This document shows positions 29,206 to 36,925 of a stretch of DNA of 39,608 nucleotides, in pieces. The notes under the pieces were generated by a model, which saw only the letters and a program-made list of their open reading frames with translations, ran no database searches and was not told the DNA's origin. Every line of letters starts with the position of its first letter. Position 1 is the stretch's first letter. Position numbers and translations under genes: made by a program. Source of the stretch: CAZGUH01 sp964529005 (GTDB lineage Bacteria; Actinomycetota; Acidimicrobiia; Acidimicrobiales; Ilumatobacteraceae); assembly GCA_964529005.1 (NCBI GenBank), contig CAZGUH010000035.1, positions 1 through 39,608 of the forward strand, in the 5' to 3' direction.

Positions 29206-30316
29206 TCGTCCAGCGGAACACCCGCTCGGCGTTGCCGTGGGTGATCGCCTCGATCTCGTGCGCCGGAAGGTGCCCCAGCGAGTGCTCGACGCTCGACTGG
29301 CTCTTCGGCCATGGCGTCTCGGCGTGTGGGTAGTCGCACTCCCACATGATCTTGTCGATCCCGATCTTGTCCCGGTTCTCGATGCCGAACGGCTCGTCGA
29401 CGAAGCACATCCAGAAGTTGCGACGGAACATCTCCGACGGGGGGATGTCGGCCGTGTCGACCCACAGCCGGTTGAGCTCCCAGATGCGATCGGCGCGCTC
29501 GATCGCGTTCGGCACCCAGCCGATGCCGCCCTCGGACATCACGAACTTCAGCTCAGGGAAGCGGCGCAGCGTCGGGCTCATCATGATGTCGATCATGGCG
29601 TTCAAGCACGACATGATCGGCGACGCCATGATCTCGGTGATGAAGTGTGCGTCGGGCGAGGGCCGGAAGACGCGCCCCGACGTGCCGATGTGGAGGCACA
29701 GCGGCAGGCCGGTCTCGGTCATCGCGTCCCACAGCGGATCCCACGCGTCCGAGTTGAACGACGGCAGACCCAACGGATACGGGTTCTCCGGGAACGACAG
29801 CGCGCGCGCCCCGCGCGCTGCGCAGCGGCGCACCTCCTCGGCGGCCAGCGCGGGATCCCACAGCTGCGAGATGATCAACGGGATGTAGATGTCCGGCGCG
29901 GCGCCGCACCACTCGTCGATCATGAAGTCGTTGTATGCGCGCACGCAGGCGTCGGCGAGCTCCTTGTCGCGGAACTCGACGAACAGCGTGCCGGAGAAGC
30001 GCGGCAGCGTCGGGAAGCAGAGGCTGCCGAGGATGCCGTCCATCGCGAGGTCGTTCAGCCGCGCCTTGGGGTCGTAGCAGCCGGGAAGCATGTCCGAATA
30101 GCGCACGGGCTCGTTGTGCCACTGCGAGGGGTCCTTGCCCGCGACCGCGTTCAACCCCATCGTGTCCGTGCGCCGATCCTCGTAGACCCAGTACTCGCGC
30201 CCGTCCTCCGACACCACACGGGGCCCGACGTCACGAAAACGCTCCGGCAGGCGGCTCGTCCACACGTCCGGCGGCTCGATGAGATGGTCGTCGACACTGA
30301 TGAGCGAATACTTCAT
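29192..30316 (-). CDS. Amidohydrolase family protein (PF04909 type)
   Basis: A 374-aa TIM-barrel metal-dependent enzyme, the closest relative of the truncated gene at 1-1026 (shared WVYED, TMGLNAVAGK, RYSDMxPGCYDP). Landmarks are Asp9-x-His11 (SVDDHLIEPPDVW), the His of LCLHIGTS, SEGGIGWVP and the Asp of ECDYPHAETPWP. ATG 30316 is preferred over ATG 30322: AAGGAGG lies 8 bp upstream of the former and only about 2 bp from the latter. It is a single-gene unit with its own -10 and CAAG-type operator. Hydrolysis or decarboxylation is expected; the substrate is unknown. Confidence 0.9.
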   Translation of the reverse strand: MKYSLISVDDHLIEPPDVWTSRLPERFRDVGPRVVSEDGREYWVYEDRRTDTMGLNAVAGKDPSQWHNEPVRYSDMLPGCYDPKARLNDLAMDGILGSLCFPTLPRFSGTLFVEFRDKELADACVRAYNDFMIDEWCGAAPDIYIPLIISQLWDPALAAEEVRRCAARGARALSFPENPYPLGLPSFNSDAWDPLWDAMTETGLPLCLHIGTSGRVFRPSPDAHFITEIMASPIMSCLNAMIDIMMSPTLRRFPELKFVMSEGGIGWVPNAIERADRIWELNRLWVDTADIPPSEMFRRNFWMCFVDEPFGIENRDKIGIDKIMWECDYPHAETPWPKSQSSVEHSLGHLPAHEIEAITHGNAERVFRWTIKKD

Positions 30317-30370
30317 CCCCATCCCCTCCTTCTCGGATGGCGGCGCCGCATCCGAGGGCTCTGTCCAACA

Positions 30371-30388
30371 AATCTAAACAAGTGTTCG
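30371..30388 (-). promoter_or_regulatory. Putative -10 box and operator of the amidohydrolase gene
   Basis: Minus-strand CGAACACTTG (30388-30379) is a CAAG..CTTG-family variant immediately before TAGATT (30376-30371), a plausible -10. The area is unusually AT-rich for this window. No clear -35 is seen. The 258-bp region up to the thiolase start otherwise holds only the thiolase promoter. Confidence 0.4.
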
Positions 30389-30484
30389 ATTGGGAAATGA
30401 GTTTACGGGCAGGCCATGGTGCGGTCAAGCAGGTCTGTGACCTTCCCGGAGTGAGCGCGCGCTGCCACGTCTCTCCCGACCCGT

Positions 30485-30521
30485 CAAGCGCTTGTTTGCC
30501 CTAGCCGGCGGGCGGTATGGT
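30485..30521 (+). promoter_or_regulatory. Thiolase promoter with perfect CAAGCGCTTG operator
   Basis: The perfect 10-bp palindrome CAAGCGCTTG (30485-30494) overlaps a -35 TTGTTT (30492-30497); TATGGT (30516-30521) follows after 18 bp. Flanking TCAAGCGCTTGTTT fits the published mycobacterial KstR2 pattern AnCAAGnnCTTGnT closely. Repressor binding would cover the -35. Confidence 0.6.
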
Positions 30522-30574
30522 CGACCCAGGGGTGCGGTGTCGACGCCGGCCCACATCACCGAACGAGGTCTCGC

Positions 30575-31786
30575 ATGCCGGACGCCGTCATCGTCGCCGC
30601 CACCCGGTCACCCATCGGGCGCGCCAACAAGGGGTCGCTCGTCGAGATGCGCCCCGACGATCTGCTCGCCCAGATGATCACCGCCGTGCTGGCGTCCGTG
30701 CCGCAGCTCGATCCTGCGCTCGTGGAGGACGTCATCGTCGGCTGCGCCTCGCCCGCAGGCGAGAGCGGGTTCAACATCGGCCGGGTCGCCGCGGTGCTCT
30801 CCGGACTCCGCCACGTTCCCGGCACGACCGTCAACCGCTACTGCGCATCGTCGTTGCAGGCCACCCGCATGGCGGCGCACGCGATCCGTGCGGGTGAGGG
30901 CGACGTGTTCGTGGTCGGTGGCGTCGAGACGGTGAGCCGCTTCGGCAACGGCGCCTCGGATCGCTCGCCGAACACCACGAACCCGCTCTTCCAGGACGCC
31001 GCCGCACGCAGCGCCGCACGGGCGCAAGGCCCGGGCGAGACGTGGGCGCCGTTCGACGGACTGCCCGACGTCTACATCGGGATGGGGCAGACTGCCGAGA
31101 ACGTCGCCGAGATCGAGCACGTCACACGCGCCGAGATGGACGAGTTCGCGCTCCGTTCACACCAGCGAGCGATCGACGCGCAGAAGAACGGCTTCTTCGA
31201 GCGCGAGATCACGCCGGTGACGTTGCCCGACGGCTCGCTCGTCGAGCGCGACGACGGCCCGCGCGCCGACACCACGCTCGACCGGCTCGGCTCGCTCCAG
31301 CCGGCGTTCCGCCCCGGCGGCACGGTCACCGCAGGCAACGCGTGCCCACTCAACGACGGCGCGGCAGCCGTCGTCGTGATGAGCGACGAGCGGGCCGCCC
31401 AGCTCGGCGTCACCCCGCGCGCCCGCATCGTGTCGACAGGCGTGTCGGGCCTCGATCCCGAGATCATGGGTCTCGGGCCGATCGAGGCCAGCCGCCAGGC
31501 ACTCGCCCGAGCGAGCCTGACGATCGACGACATCGACCTCGTGGAGATCAACGAGGCGTTCGCCGCCCAGGTGCTGCCGAGCGCGCGGGCCCTCGACATC
31601 CCGCCGGAGAAGTTGAACGTCAACGGTGGCGCCATCGCACTCGGCCATCCCTTCGGCATGACGGGCGCACGCATCCTCACCACGTTGCTCAACGGCCTCG
31701 ACGACCGCGGCGGGCGGTACGGATTGGAGACGATGTGCGTGGGCGGTGGGCAAGGGATGGCGATGATCGTGGAGAGGTTGTCATGA
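30575..31786 (+). CDS. Acetyl-CoA acyltransferase (thiolase)
   Basis: A 403-aa thiolase II-type enzyme, full length. The acyl-accepting Cys90 (NRYCASSLQ), the catalytic His358 (ALGHPFGMTGAR) and Cys388 (CVGGGQG) are all present, as is EINEAFAAQVLP. It cleaves 3-oxoacyl-CoA with CoA to acetyl-CoA or propionyl-CoA in beta-oxidation; condensation is the reverse. ATG 30575 follows GAACGAGG. Its stop overlaps the next SDR start as ATGA, so the pair is coupled and should catalyse consecutive steps: hydroxyacyl-CoA oxidation, then thiolysis. Confidence 0.95.
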   Translation: MPDAVIVAATRSPIGRANKGSLVEMRPDDLLAQMITAVLASVPQLDPALVEDVIVGCASPAGESGFNIGRVAAVLSGLRHVPGTTVNRYCASSLQATRMAAHAIRAGEGDVFVVGGVETVSRFGNGASDRSPNTTNPLFQDAAARSAARAQGPGETWAPFDGLPDVYIGMGQTAENVAEIEHVTRAEMDEFALRSHQRAIDAQKNGFFEREITPVTLPDGSLVERDDGPRADTTLDRLGSLQPAFRPGGTVTAGNACPLNDGAAAVVVMSDERAAQLGVTPRARIVSTGVSGLDPEIMGLGPIEASRQALARASLTIDDIDLVEINEAFAAQVLPSARALDIPPEKLNVNGGAIALGHPFGMTGARILTTLLNGLDDRGGRYGLETMCVGGGQGMAMIVERLS

Positions 31787-32685
31787 GCGGCATTTGCGAG
31801 GGACGGGTCATCATCGTCACGGGGGCCGGCCGGGGCATCGGGCGCGAGCACGCGCTCGAGTTCGCCCGGCAGGGAGCCCACGTCGTCGTCAACGACGTCG
31901 GCGCCGAGGTCGACGGCTCGTCGGGGTCGCCCAGCGCTGCGGCCGAAGTCGTCGAGGAGATCCGCCAGCTGGGAGGCGAGGCGATCGTCAACGGCGACGA
32001 CGTGGCCGACTGGGACGGCGCGGCACGGCTGGTCCATACCGCGATCGAGCACTTCGGCCGGCTCGACACGCTGGTCGCCAACGCAGGCATCCTGCGCGAC
32101 CGGATGCTCGTCAACATGAGCGAGGCGGAGTGGGACGCCGTCATGCGGGTCCACCTCAAGGGGCACTTCGCTCCCCTGCGTCACGCCGCGGCCTACTGGC
32201 GCGATCGGTCGAAGGCGGGCGAACGCAACGAGGCACGCGTCGTGCTCACCAGCTCGGGCGCCGGGCTCCAGGGCAGCGTCGGGCAGGGCAACTACTCCGC
32301 CGCCAAGGCCGGCATCGCGACGCTGGCTCGAGTCGCCGCCGTCGAGATGGCCCGCTACGGCATCACGGTCAACGCCATCGCTCCCGTCGCACGCACGCGC
32401 ATGACGTCCGGGGTGTTCGCCTCGATGGAGGCCCCGGCCGAGGGCTTCGACGCGATGCACCCGGCGAACGTCGCCCCGCTGGTCGTGTGGTTGGGCAGCG
32501 CGGAGGCCGGCGACGTCACCGGCCAGGTGTTCGAGGTCGTCGGCGGCACGGTCACCGTCGCTCAGCCGTGGACGCAAGGGCCGACCGAGCAGCGCGAAGA
32601 GCGGTGGGATCCCGCAGCGCTGGGACCGGTCGTGCGCGCCCTGCTGGCCAAGAGCGTGCCGGTGCCCGTGTTCGGCGCGTCGTAG
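31783..32685 (+). CDS. SDR of the hydroxyacyl-CoA dehydrogenase (MFE-2-like) type
   Basis: A 300-aa SDR resembling the dehydrogenase domain of peroxisomal multifunctional enzyme type 2: TGAGRGIGREHALEFARQGA (13-32), VVNDVGAEVDGSSGS, LVANAGILRDRMLVNMSEAEW, Ser157/158, Tyr171 and Lys175 (YSAAK), and a longer C-terminus than FabG. It most likely oxidises (3R)-hydroxyacyl-CoA to 3-oxoacyl-CoA with NAD, feeding the thiolase whose stop it overlaps (ATGA). It converges on the SMP-30-like gene with 5 bp between stops. The subtype call rests on the insertion pattern and context. Confidence 0.9.
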   Translation: MSGICEGRVIIVTGAGRGIGREHALEFARQGAHVVVNDVGAEVDGSSGSPSAAAEVVEEIRQLGGEAIVNGDDVADWDGAARLVHTAIEHFGRLDTLVANAGILRDRMLVNMSEAEWDAVMRVHLKGHFAPLRHAAAYWRDRSKAGERNEARVVLTSSGAGLQGSVGQGNYSAAKAGIATLARVAAVEMARYGITVNAIAPVARTRMTSGVFASMEAPAEGFDAMHPANVAPLVVWLGSAEAGDVTGQVFEVVGGTVTVAQPWTQGPTEQREERWDPAALGPVVRALLAKSVPVPVFGAS

Positions 32686-32690
32686 CGCGC

Positions 32691-33593
32691 TTACACGGCC
32701 GCGGCGTCCGCTGCCGTGGGTGGCGCCCAATCGTGGATCGCACGGCCGGGGATCGGCATCGACGAGAACGCGACGAGTTGTCCAGGGAATCCGTCGGTGA
32801 CGAACAGCGTCCTGCGATCGGCGCCGCCGAAGCAGCAGTTCGTCGTCGACGCCGGGCCGGACTCGGGCGCGGGGATCGGCAGGAAGTCGACGACCGCGCC
32901 GGCGGGATCGATGATCCAGATGCCGTGGTCCTGCCGCCCGGCGACGTAGAAGTTGCCGTCCTCGTCGAGGCAGAAGCCGTCGGCGCCGTGCTCGCCGATC
33001 TGCTCGACGATCCACTCCTTCGTGCCGTCGAGGTGCACGCGCATGAGGCCGGCGTTCTTCTCGACGACGACGATCGAGCCGTCGCGCTCGAGCGCGATGC
33101 CGTTGCAGAACGCGAAGTTCTCGGCGATGACGCGCGTCGTGCCGTCGGTGGAGTAAGCGTGCACACGCCCGGTGGGATGGACCGGCGGCTGGCACGGCGG
33201 GTCGGTGAAGTAGATGGTCCCGTCCGCGCTCGTCACGAGGTCGTTCGGCGCGCCGAACACGGCGCGCGTCAGGTACGCGACCGTGCCGTCCGTGCGCACG
33301 TGCAGCAGCCCGGCGTCGACGGCGGCGAACGGCGGAAGGTCGTGCCAGATCCCCAGCTTCGTGTAGTCGTATCCGCCGCTCTGCGTCACGACGAAGCTGC
33401 CGTCGTTCGCCGGCGCGGCGGCGTTCGGGCTGCCACCCGTCACCGCGACGCACTCGGCGCGATTCTCCTGCGGGAACACGCGCCAGAGGCGACCATCGGC
33501 CAACGTCGTACAGACGACGGTCCCATCGGCACACCACACCGGCCCTTCGGGAAAGCGCAGACCGGTGAGGACGACTTCAGGCGTGAGTCCCAT
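32691..33593 (-). CDS. SMP-30/gluconolactonase-like protein
   Basis: A 300-aa six-bladed beta-propeller of the SMP-30/gluconolaconase/LRE-like family, which hydrolyses lactones with a divalent metal. Putative ligands are Glu16 (FPEGPVW), Asn in GAPNDLV, Asn in FCNGIALERDGS and Asp in FVTDGFPGQ. Repeated blade motifs such as TDGTV.Y and DEDGNFYVAG are visible. ATG 33593 has AGGAAGG 5 bp upstream; the frame before it is shadow. No signal peptide is seen. It is divergent from the CocE-like hydrolase. A lactone made by ring oxygenation would be a natural substrate; this is inference. Confidence 0.9.
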   Translation of the reverse strand: MGLTPEVVLTGLRFPEGPVWCADGTVVCTTLADGRLWRVFPQENRAECVAVTGGSPNAAAPANDGSFVVTQSGGYDYTKLGIWHDLPPFAAVDAGLLHVRTDGTVAYLTRAVFGAPNDLVTSADGTIYFTDPPCQPPVHPTGRVHAYSTDGTTRVIAENFAFCNGIALERDGSIVVVEKNAGLMRVHLDGTKEWIVEQIGEHGADGFCLDEDGNFYVAGRQDHGIWIIDPAGAVVDFLPIPAPESGPASTTNCCFGGADRRTLFVTDGFPGQLVAFSSMPIPGRAIHDWAPPTAADAAAV

Positions 33594-33646
33594 GCGAACC
33601 TTCCTGGCGACGATGCCGGCGGGCGCCCGCGGCGATGCCGACCAGC

Positions 33647-33708
33647 CTAGCGCTCGCTTGACAGGTCGCCGGCGGACTCCTACCGTGCGGGCCAAGCGGG
33701 TGCTTGGC
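33647..33708. promoter_or_regulatory. Divergent regulatory region with perfect 18-bp palindrome
   Basis: Perfect TTGACA (33658-33663), 17 bp and TACCGT (33681-33686) form a plus-strand promoter for the CocE-like gene. Directly after it lies GCCAAGC-GGGT-GCTTGGC (33691-33708), with perfect 7-bp arms. A second motif, TAGCGCTCGCTTGAC, overlaps the -35 and faces the SMP-30-like gene, so both directions may be repressed together. Confidence 0.6.
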
Positions 33709-33733
33709 GACCGCTGATCGGCGAAGGGGGCGC

Positions 33734-35512
33734 GTGAGCGACACGACGGCGAACGAGGGGTCGGTGCTCGATCCACCGCTGCGGGGGCGCCGCGCTGTCA
33801 CCGCGCACATCGACGTGCGCATGCCCGCCCCGGGCGGCGTCCGCCTCGCCACGGACGTCTACCTGCCCGCCGGTCGCGTGCCCTGCCCCGCCGTGCTCCA
33901 GCGGACGCCCTACGGCCGCGGCGCCGGCGTGGTGACGACCGACATGATCGAGCACACCGCGAACGGCTACGCGCTCGTCAGCCAGGACGTGCGCGGCCGC
34001 GGCGATTCGACGGGCACGTTCACCCCGTTCTTCGACGAGGCGGCCGACGGCGCGGCGGCGGTGCGCTGGGTCGCCGAGCAGCCGTGGTGCACCGGCGAGG
34101 TCTTCATGGTGGGCCCGTCGTACGTCGGCGCGACGCAGTGGCTGGCCGCCGCGGAACGTCCCGCCGGCTTGCGCGCGTTCTCTCCGCAGATCAGCACCGC
34201 GAGCTACTACGACGGGTGGGCGTATCGAGGCGGAGCGTTCGAGTTCGGCTTCATGGCGCTGTGGGCGCTCGATTTCCTCGGCATCCCGGCTCTGGCCGCG
34301 GCGACGGCACGTGGTGAGACCGATCAGAAACAGCTGGCGCGAGCGATCGACGCCTCCAGCCGCATCGGGGACTTCTACACCGACCCGGCCCTGCGCGCGG
34401 AGGTGCTCGACGACGTCGCGCCGTACTTCGCGGACTGGGTCGCGCATCCGACCGACGACGATTTCTGGCGGCCGATCGAGGTCGCGGACCGCTTCGAGGA
34501 CGTCGACGCGCCGGCCCTCGTGATCGGCGGCTGGTTCGACTGCTTCCTGCCCGGGACGCTGCGCAGCTTCACCGGCATGCGCGCACGGTCCGGCCCTGCT
34601 GGCGCGCACACGCAGCTGATCATCGGCCCTTGGGCGCACGGCCCTGCGGCAGGCGTCTTCGCCGAGCGGTCGTTCGGACCGATGGCGAGCAGCGCGGCAG
34701 CACGGGTCACGGCGCGCCAGTCGCGCTTCTTCGACAGCCACCGCCGCGGCGCCAGCCCGGTCGCCGCTGCGCCGGTGACGGTGTTCGTGATGGGAGCGAA
34801 CGAATGGCGGGAGCTCGACGGATGGCCGCCGCCCGGCGCCGAGCGCGTCGACCTCCACCTGCACAGCGCGGGCGACGCGGCGACGGCGGGCGGCGCGTTG
34901 GACCCACTTGCACCCGAGGACCAACCGGCCGACGTATACGTGCACGACCCGCGCCATCCCGTGCCCACCGTCGGCGGGCAGACGTTCCTGCCAGGACTCA
35001 CCGTCGCCGCCAACGCCGGGCCGCGTGATCAGCGACCGATCGAGTCGCGGCCCGATGTGCTGTCGTACACGACCGCCGCGCTGGACGGCGCGATCGAGAT
35101 CATCGGACCGGTCGAGCTCGTCCTCTACGCGGCGTCGTCAGCGCTCGACACCGACTTCGTCGCCCGGCTGGTCGACGTCGAGCCGAGCGGGCGCGCCCTC
35201 GTGATCACCGAGGGTGTGCTGCGGGCCCGCTACCGGGATTCGTTGTCGGAGCCGACCCCGCTCGCGCCGGACCACGTCTACGAGATGCGCGTCGACATGG
35301 GCGCCACCGCGATCGTCTTTCCGGCAGGACACCGCATCCGCCTCGACGTGGCGAGCAGCAGCTTCCCGCGCTACGACGTGAACACCGGCGTGATCTCGCC
35401 CGCCGATGGCGACATCCCGGTCGCCGTCAATCGCATCTTCCACGATCGCAGCCGGCCGTCACGCCTCTCGTTGTGGGTGACGGGCGGCCGTCTCAGCCGG
35501 CGATCCGCCTGA
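33734..35512 (+). CDS. CocE/NonD family alpha/beta hydrolase
   Basis: A 592-aa serine hydrolase of the X-Pro dipeptidyl-peptidase S15/cocaine esterase type: an N-terminal alpha/beta domain (DGVRLATDVYLPAG-like start at 33-47, DVRGRGDSTG) and a C-terminal jelly-roll domain (about 340-590). The triad is Ser129 (GPSYVG), Asp269 (GGWFDCFLPG) and His302 (IIGPWAHGP), complete. GTG 33734 is chosen from AAGGGGG upstream and because TTG/ATG alternatives upstream lie in the operator. No signal peptide. It should cleave an ester or amide (acylase or esterase). It is a single-gene unit behind a strong promoter and palindrome, convergent with the LLM gene with 20 nt of overlap. Confidence 0.92.
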   Translation: MSDTTANEGSVLDPPLRGRRAVTAHIDVRMPAPGGVRLATDVYLPAGRVPCPAVLQRTPYGRGAGVVTTDMIEHTANGYALVSQDVRGRGDSTGTFTPFFDEAADGAAAVRWVAEQPWCTGEVFMVGPSYVGATQWLAAAERPAGLRAFSPQISTASYYDGWAYRGGAFEFGFMALWALDFLGIPALAAATARGETDQKQLARAIDASSRIGDFYTDPALRAEVLDDVAPYFADWVAHPTDDDFWRPIEVADRFEDVDAPALVIGGWFDCFLPGTLRSFTGMRARSGPAGAHTQLIIGPWAHGPAAGVFAERSFGPMASSAAARVTARQSRFFDSHRRGASPVAAAPVTVFVMGANEWRELDGWPPPGAERVDLHLHSAGDAATAGGALDPLAPEDQPADVYVHDPRHPVPTVGGQTFLPGLTVAANAGPRDQRPIESRPDVLSYTTAALDGAIEIIGPVELVLYAASSALDTDFVARLVDVEPSGRALVITEGVLRARYRDSLSEPTPLAPDHVYEMRVDMGATAIVFPAGHRIRLDVASSSFPRYDVNTGVISPADGDIPVAVNRIFHDRSRPSRLSLWVTGGRLSRRSA

Positions 35513-36443
35513 ACGCCTCGGCCCACGCGGGCAGCGCGGCGATCGTCTCGTCGATGCTGTCCTCGGTCTGCGGCAGACGGATCGTGAAGTCGGTGACGCC
35601 CGCCTCGATCGCAGCCGGCACGTTCCGCAACGCCTCGTCCGGGTCGAGAGGCGCGCCGTCGCCGCCGCGCATCGGCACGGCGTCGATCACACGCAAACCG
35701 CTCGGGTCGCCGCCGGCGGCCTGCACCGCGGCGCGCATCTTGGGGATCGCAGCGACCACGTCGGCCGCATCGGCGCCCCACGGGATCCAGCCCGACCCGA
35801 ACCGCGCGAGCCGCGCCATCGACCGGCGGTTGACCGTGCCGCTGACCCAGATCGGCACGCCGCCGGGTTGGACGGGTTTGGGCATCTGGTGGATGCCCGC
35901 CGCCTGCGTGTCGCCGACGCTGTAGCTGGCGGACCGCTCACGCCACAACGCCTGGCAGATCGTCAGCGCCTCGTCGAGCTGGCGGCCGCGGTCGGCGAAG
36001 GCCAGCCCGGCGGCGTCGTACTCGGCCTTCTGCCACCCGACGCCGACGCCGAGGTCGACGCGGCCGCCGGACAGGACGTCCAGGGTCGCGATGGTCTTCG
36101 CCAGCACGACGGGGCGGCGGAGGGCGACGAGCAGGATGTTCGTGGCGAGGCGGATGCGGCGCGTGCGCGAGGCGACGAACGACAGCACCGTCAGCGGCTC
36201 CAGCCAGTCGCCGTCCGGGCCGGTCGGCTGCTTGCCGCCGGCCACGCCGCCCGTCGCTGGGTTGGCGTACGAGCTGAGATCATCACCCATGACGACGTGG
36301 TCGGATACCGAGAGGCGGTCGATCCCGGCGCGGTCGGCGGCCTCGGCGAGGGCGAGCTGCGCCGACCAGTCGGTGCGCGTCGACGCGGAGAACGTCGTCA
36401 GGTGGAAGCCGATGCGCGGTGTCGGCCGCGGCGCGCTGCTCAT
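35493..36443 (-). CDS. LLM-class F420-type oxidoreductase
   Basis: A 316-aa luciferase-like protein of the shorter F420-dependent group: RIGFHLTTFSAS, IDRLSVSDHVVMG, RIRLATNILLVALRRPVVLA, KTIATLDVLSGGRVDLGVGV then GWQKAEY, and PIWVSGTVNRRSMARLARFG. ATG 36443 overlaps the SnoaL stop as ATGA, so it is the last gene of a tightly overlapped SDR-SnoaL-LLM set. The 3' end overlaps the convergent CocE-like gene by 20 nt. It probably oxidises an alcohol or hydroxylates or reduces a ring substrate; no substrate can be named. Confidence 0.9.
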   Translation of the reverse strand: MSSAPRPTPRIGFHLTTFSASTRTDWSAQLALAEAADRAGIDRLSVSDHVVMGDDLSSYANPATGGVAGGKQPTGPDGDWLEPLTVLSFVASRTRRIRLATNILLVALRRPVVLAKTIATLDVLSGGRVDLGVGVGWQKAEYDAAGLAFADRGRQLDEALTICQALWRERSASYSVGDTQAAGIHQMPKPVQPGGVPIWVSGTVNRRSMARLARFGSGWIPWGADAADVVAAIPKMRAAVQAAGGDPSGLRVIDAVPMRGGDGAPLDPDEALRNVPAAIEAGVTDFTIRLPQTEDSIDETIAALPAWAEAFRRIAG

Positions 36444-36925
36444 GGTTCGCGGAGTGTAGCGAGCGCTTGCCCGGCAGATTGATGGCCAGCGCGGCGGACG
36501 TCGAGCGTTCGCTGCGCGATGCGCCATTCGCCGTCGACCCGCCGCAGGACGTCGTGGTAGACGCCGACCGCCGTGACGACGAACGAGCTGCCCTCCTGCG
36601 AGACGATCTGGAGGTAGCTCCGGGCTGTCGCGCTGTCACCCTCCACGCGCGCCGACGGCGCGGCGACGAAGTGCTGCGGCGCGGGCCACGGCGGCGCGGC
36701 CCGGCCGGTGACGTGCCGGCGAAGGTCGTCGAGGCCGCGCCGCTGCACGAGCAGCTCGCCGCTGTCGACGTCGCGCACCTCGAACGTCGCGCCGGGAGCG
36801 AAGCAGGAGAGCCAGCCCTCCACGTCGAGCGCGTCGATCGTGTGCGCGTAGCGGCTCAGCAGATCGTGGATCGCGCTGACCTCGGCCGCCGGGTCGGCCG
36901 CCGCGCTCCCGTGGCCGCCGGTCAC
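36440..36925 (-). CDS. SnoaL-like/NTF2-fold protein
   Basis: A 161-aa SnoaL_4-type protein: AIHDLLSRYAHTIDALDVEG then WLSCFAPGATFEVRD, a GLDDLRRHV helix, PAPQHFVAAPSARVEGDSAT and the closing strand GEWRIAQRTLDVRRAG. GTG 36925 overlaps the upstream SDR stop as GTGA, and its own stop overlaps the LLM start as ATGA, so the three are one translationally coupled unit. No ribosome-binding site of its own is obvious. A small hydratase/isomerase or binding role is expected. Confidence 0.85.
   Translation of the reverse strand: MTGGHGSAAADPAAEVSAIHDLLSRYAHTIDALDVEGWLSCFAPGATFEVRDVDSGELLVQRRGLDDLRRHVTGRAAPPWPAPQHFVAAPSARVEGDSATARSYLQIVSQEGSSFVVTAVGVYHDVLRRVDGEWRIAQRTLDVRRAGHQSAGQALATLREP

Noticed and set aside
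36460..36475. AGCGCTTG motif upstream of the LLM gene at 36443
   Set aside because: It lies inside the SnoaL coding sequence (G-Q-A-L-A region), and the genes overlap as one transcript; probably chance.
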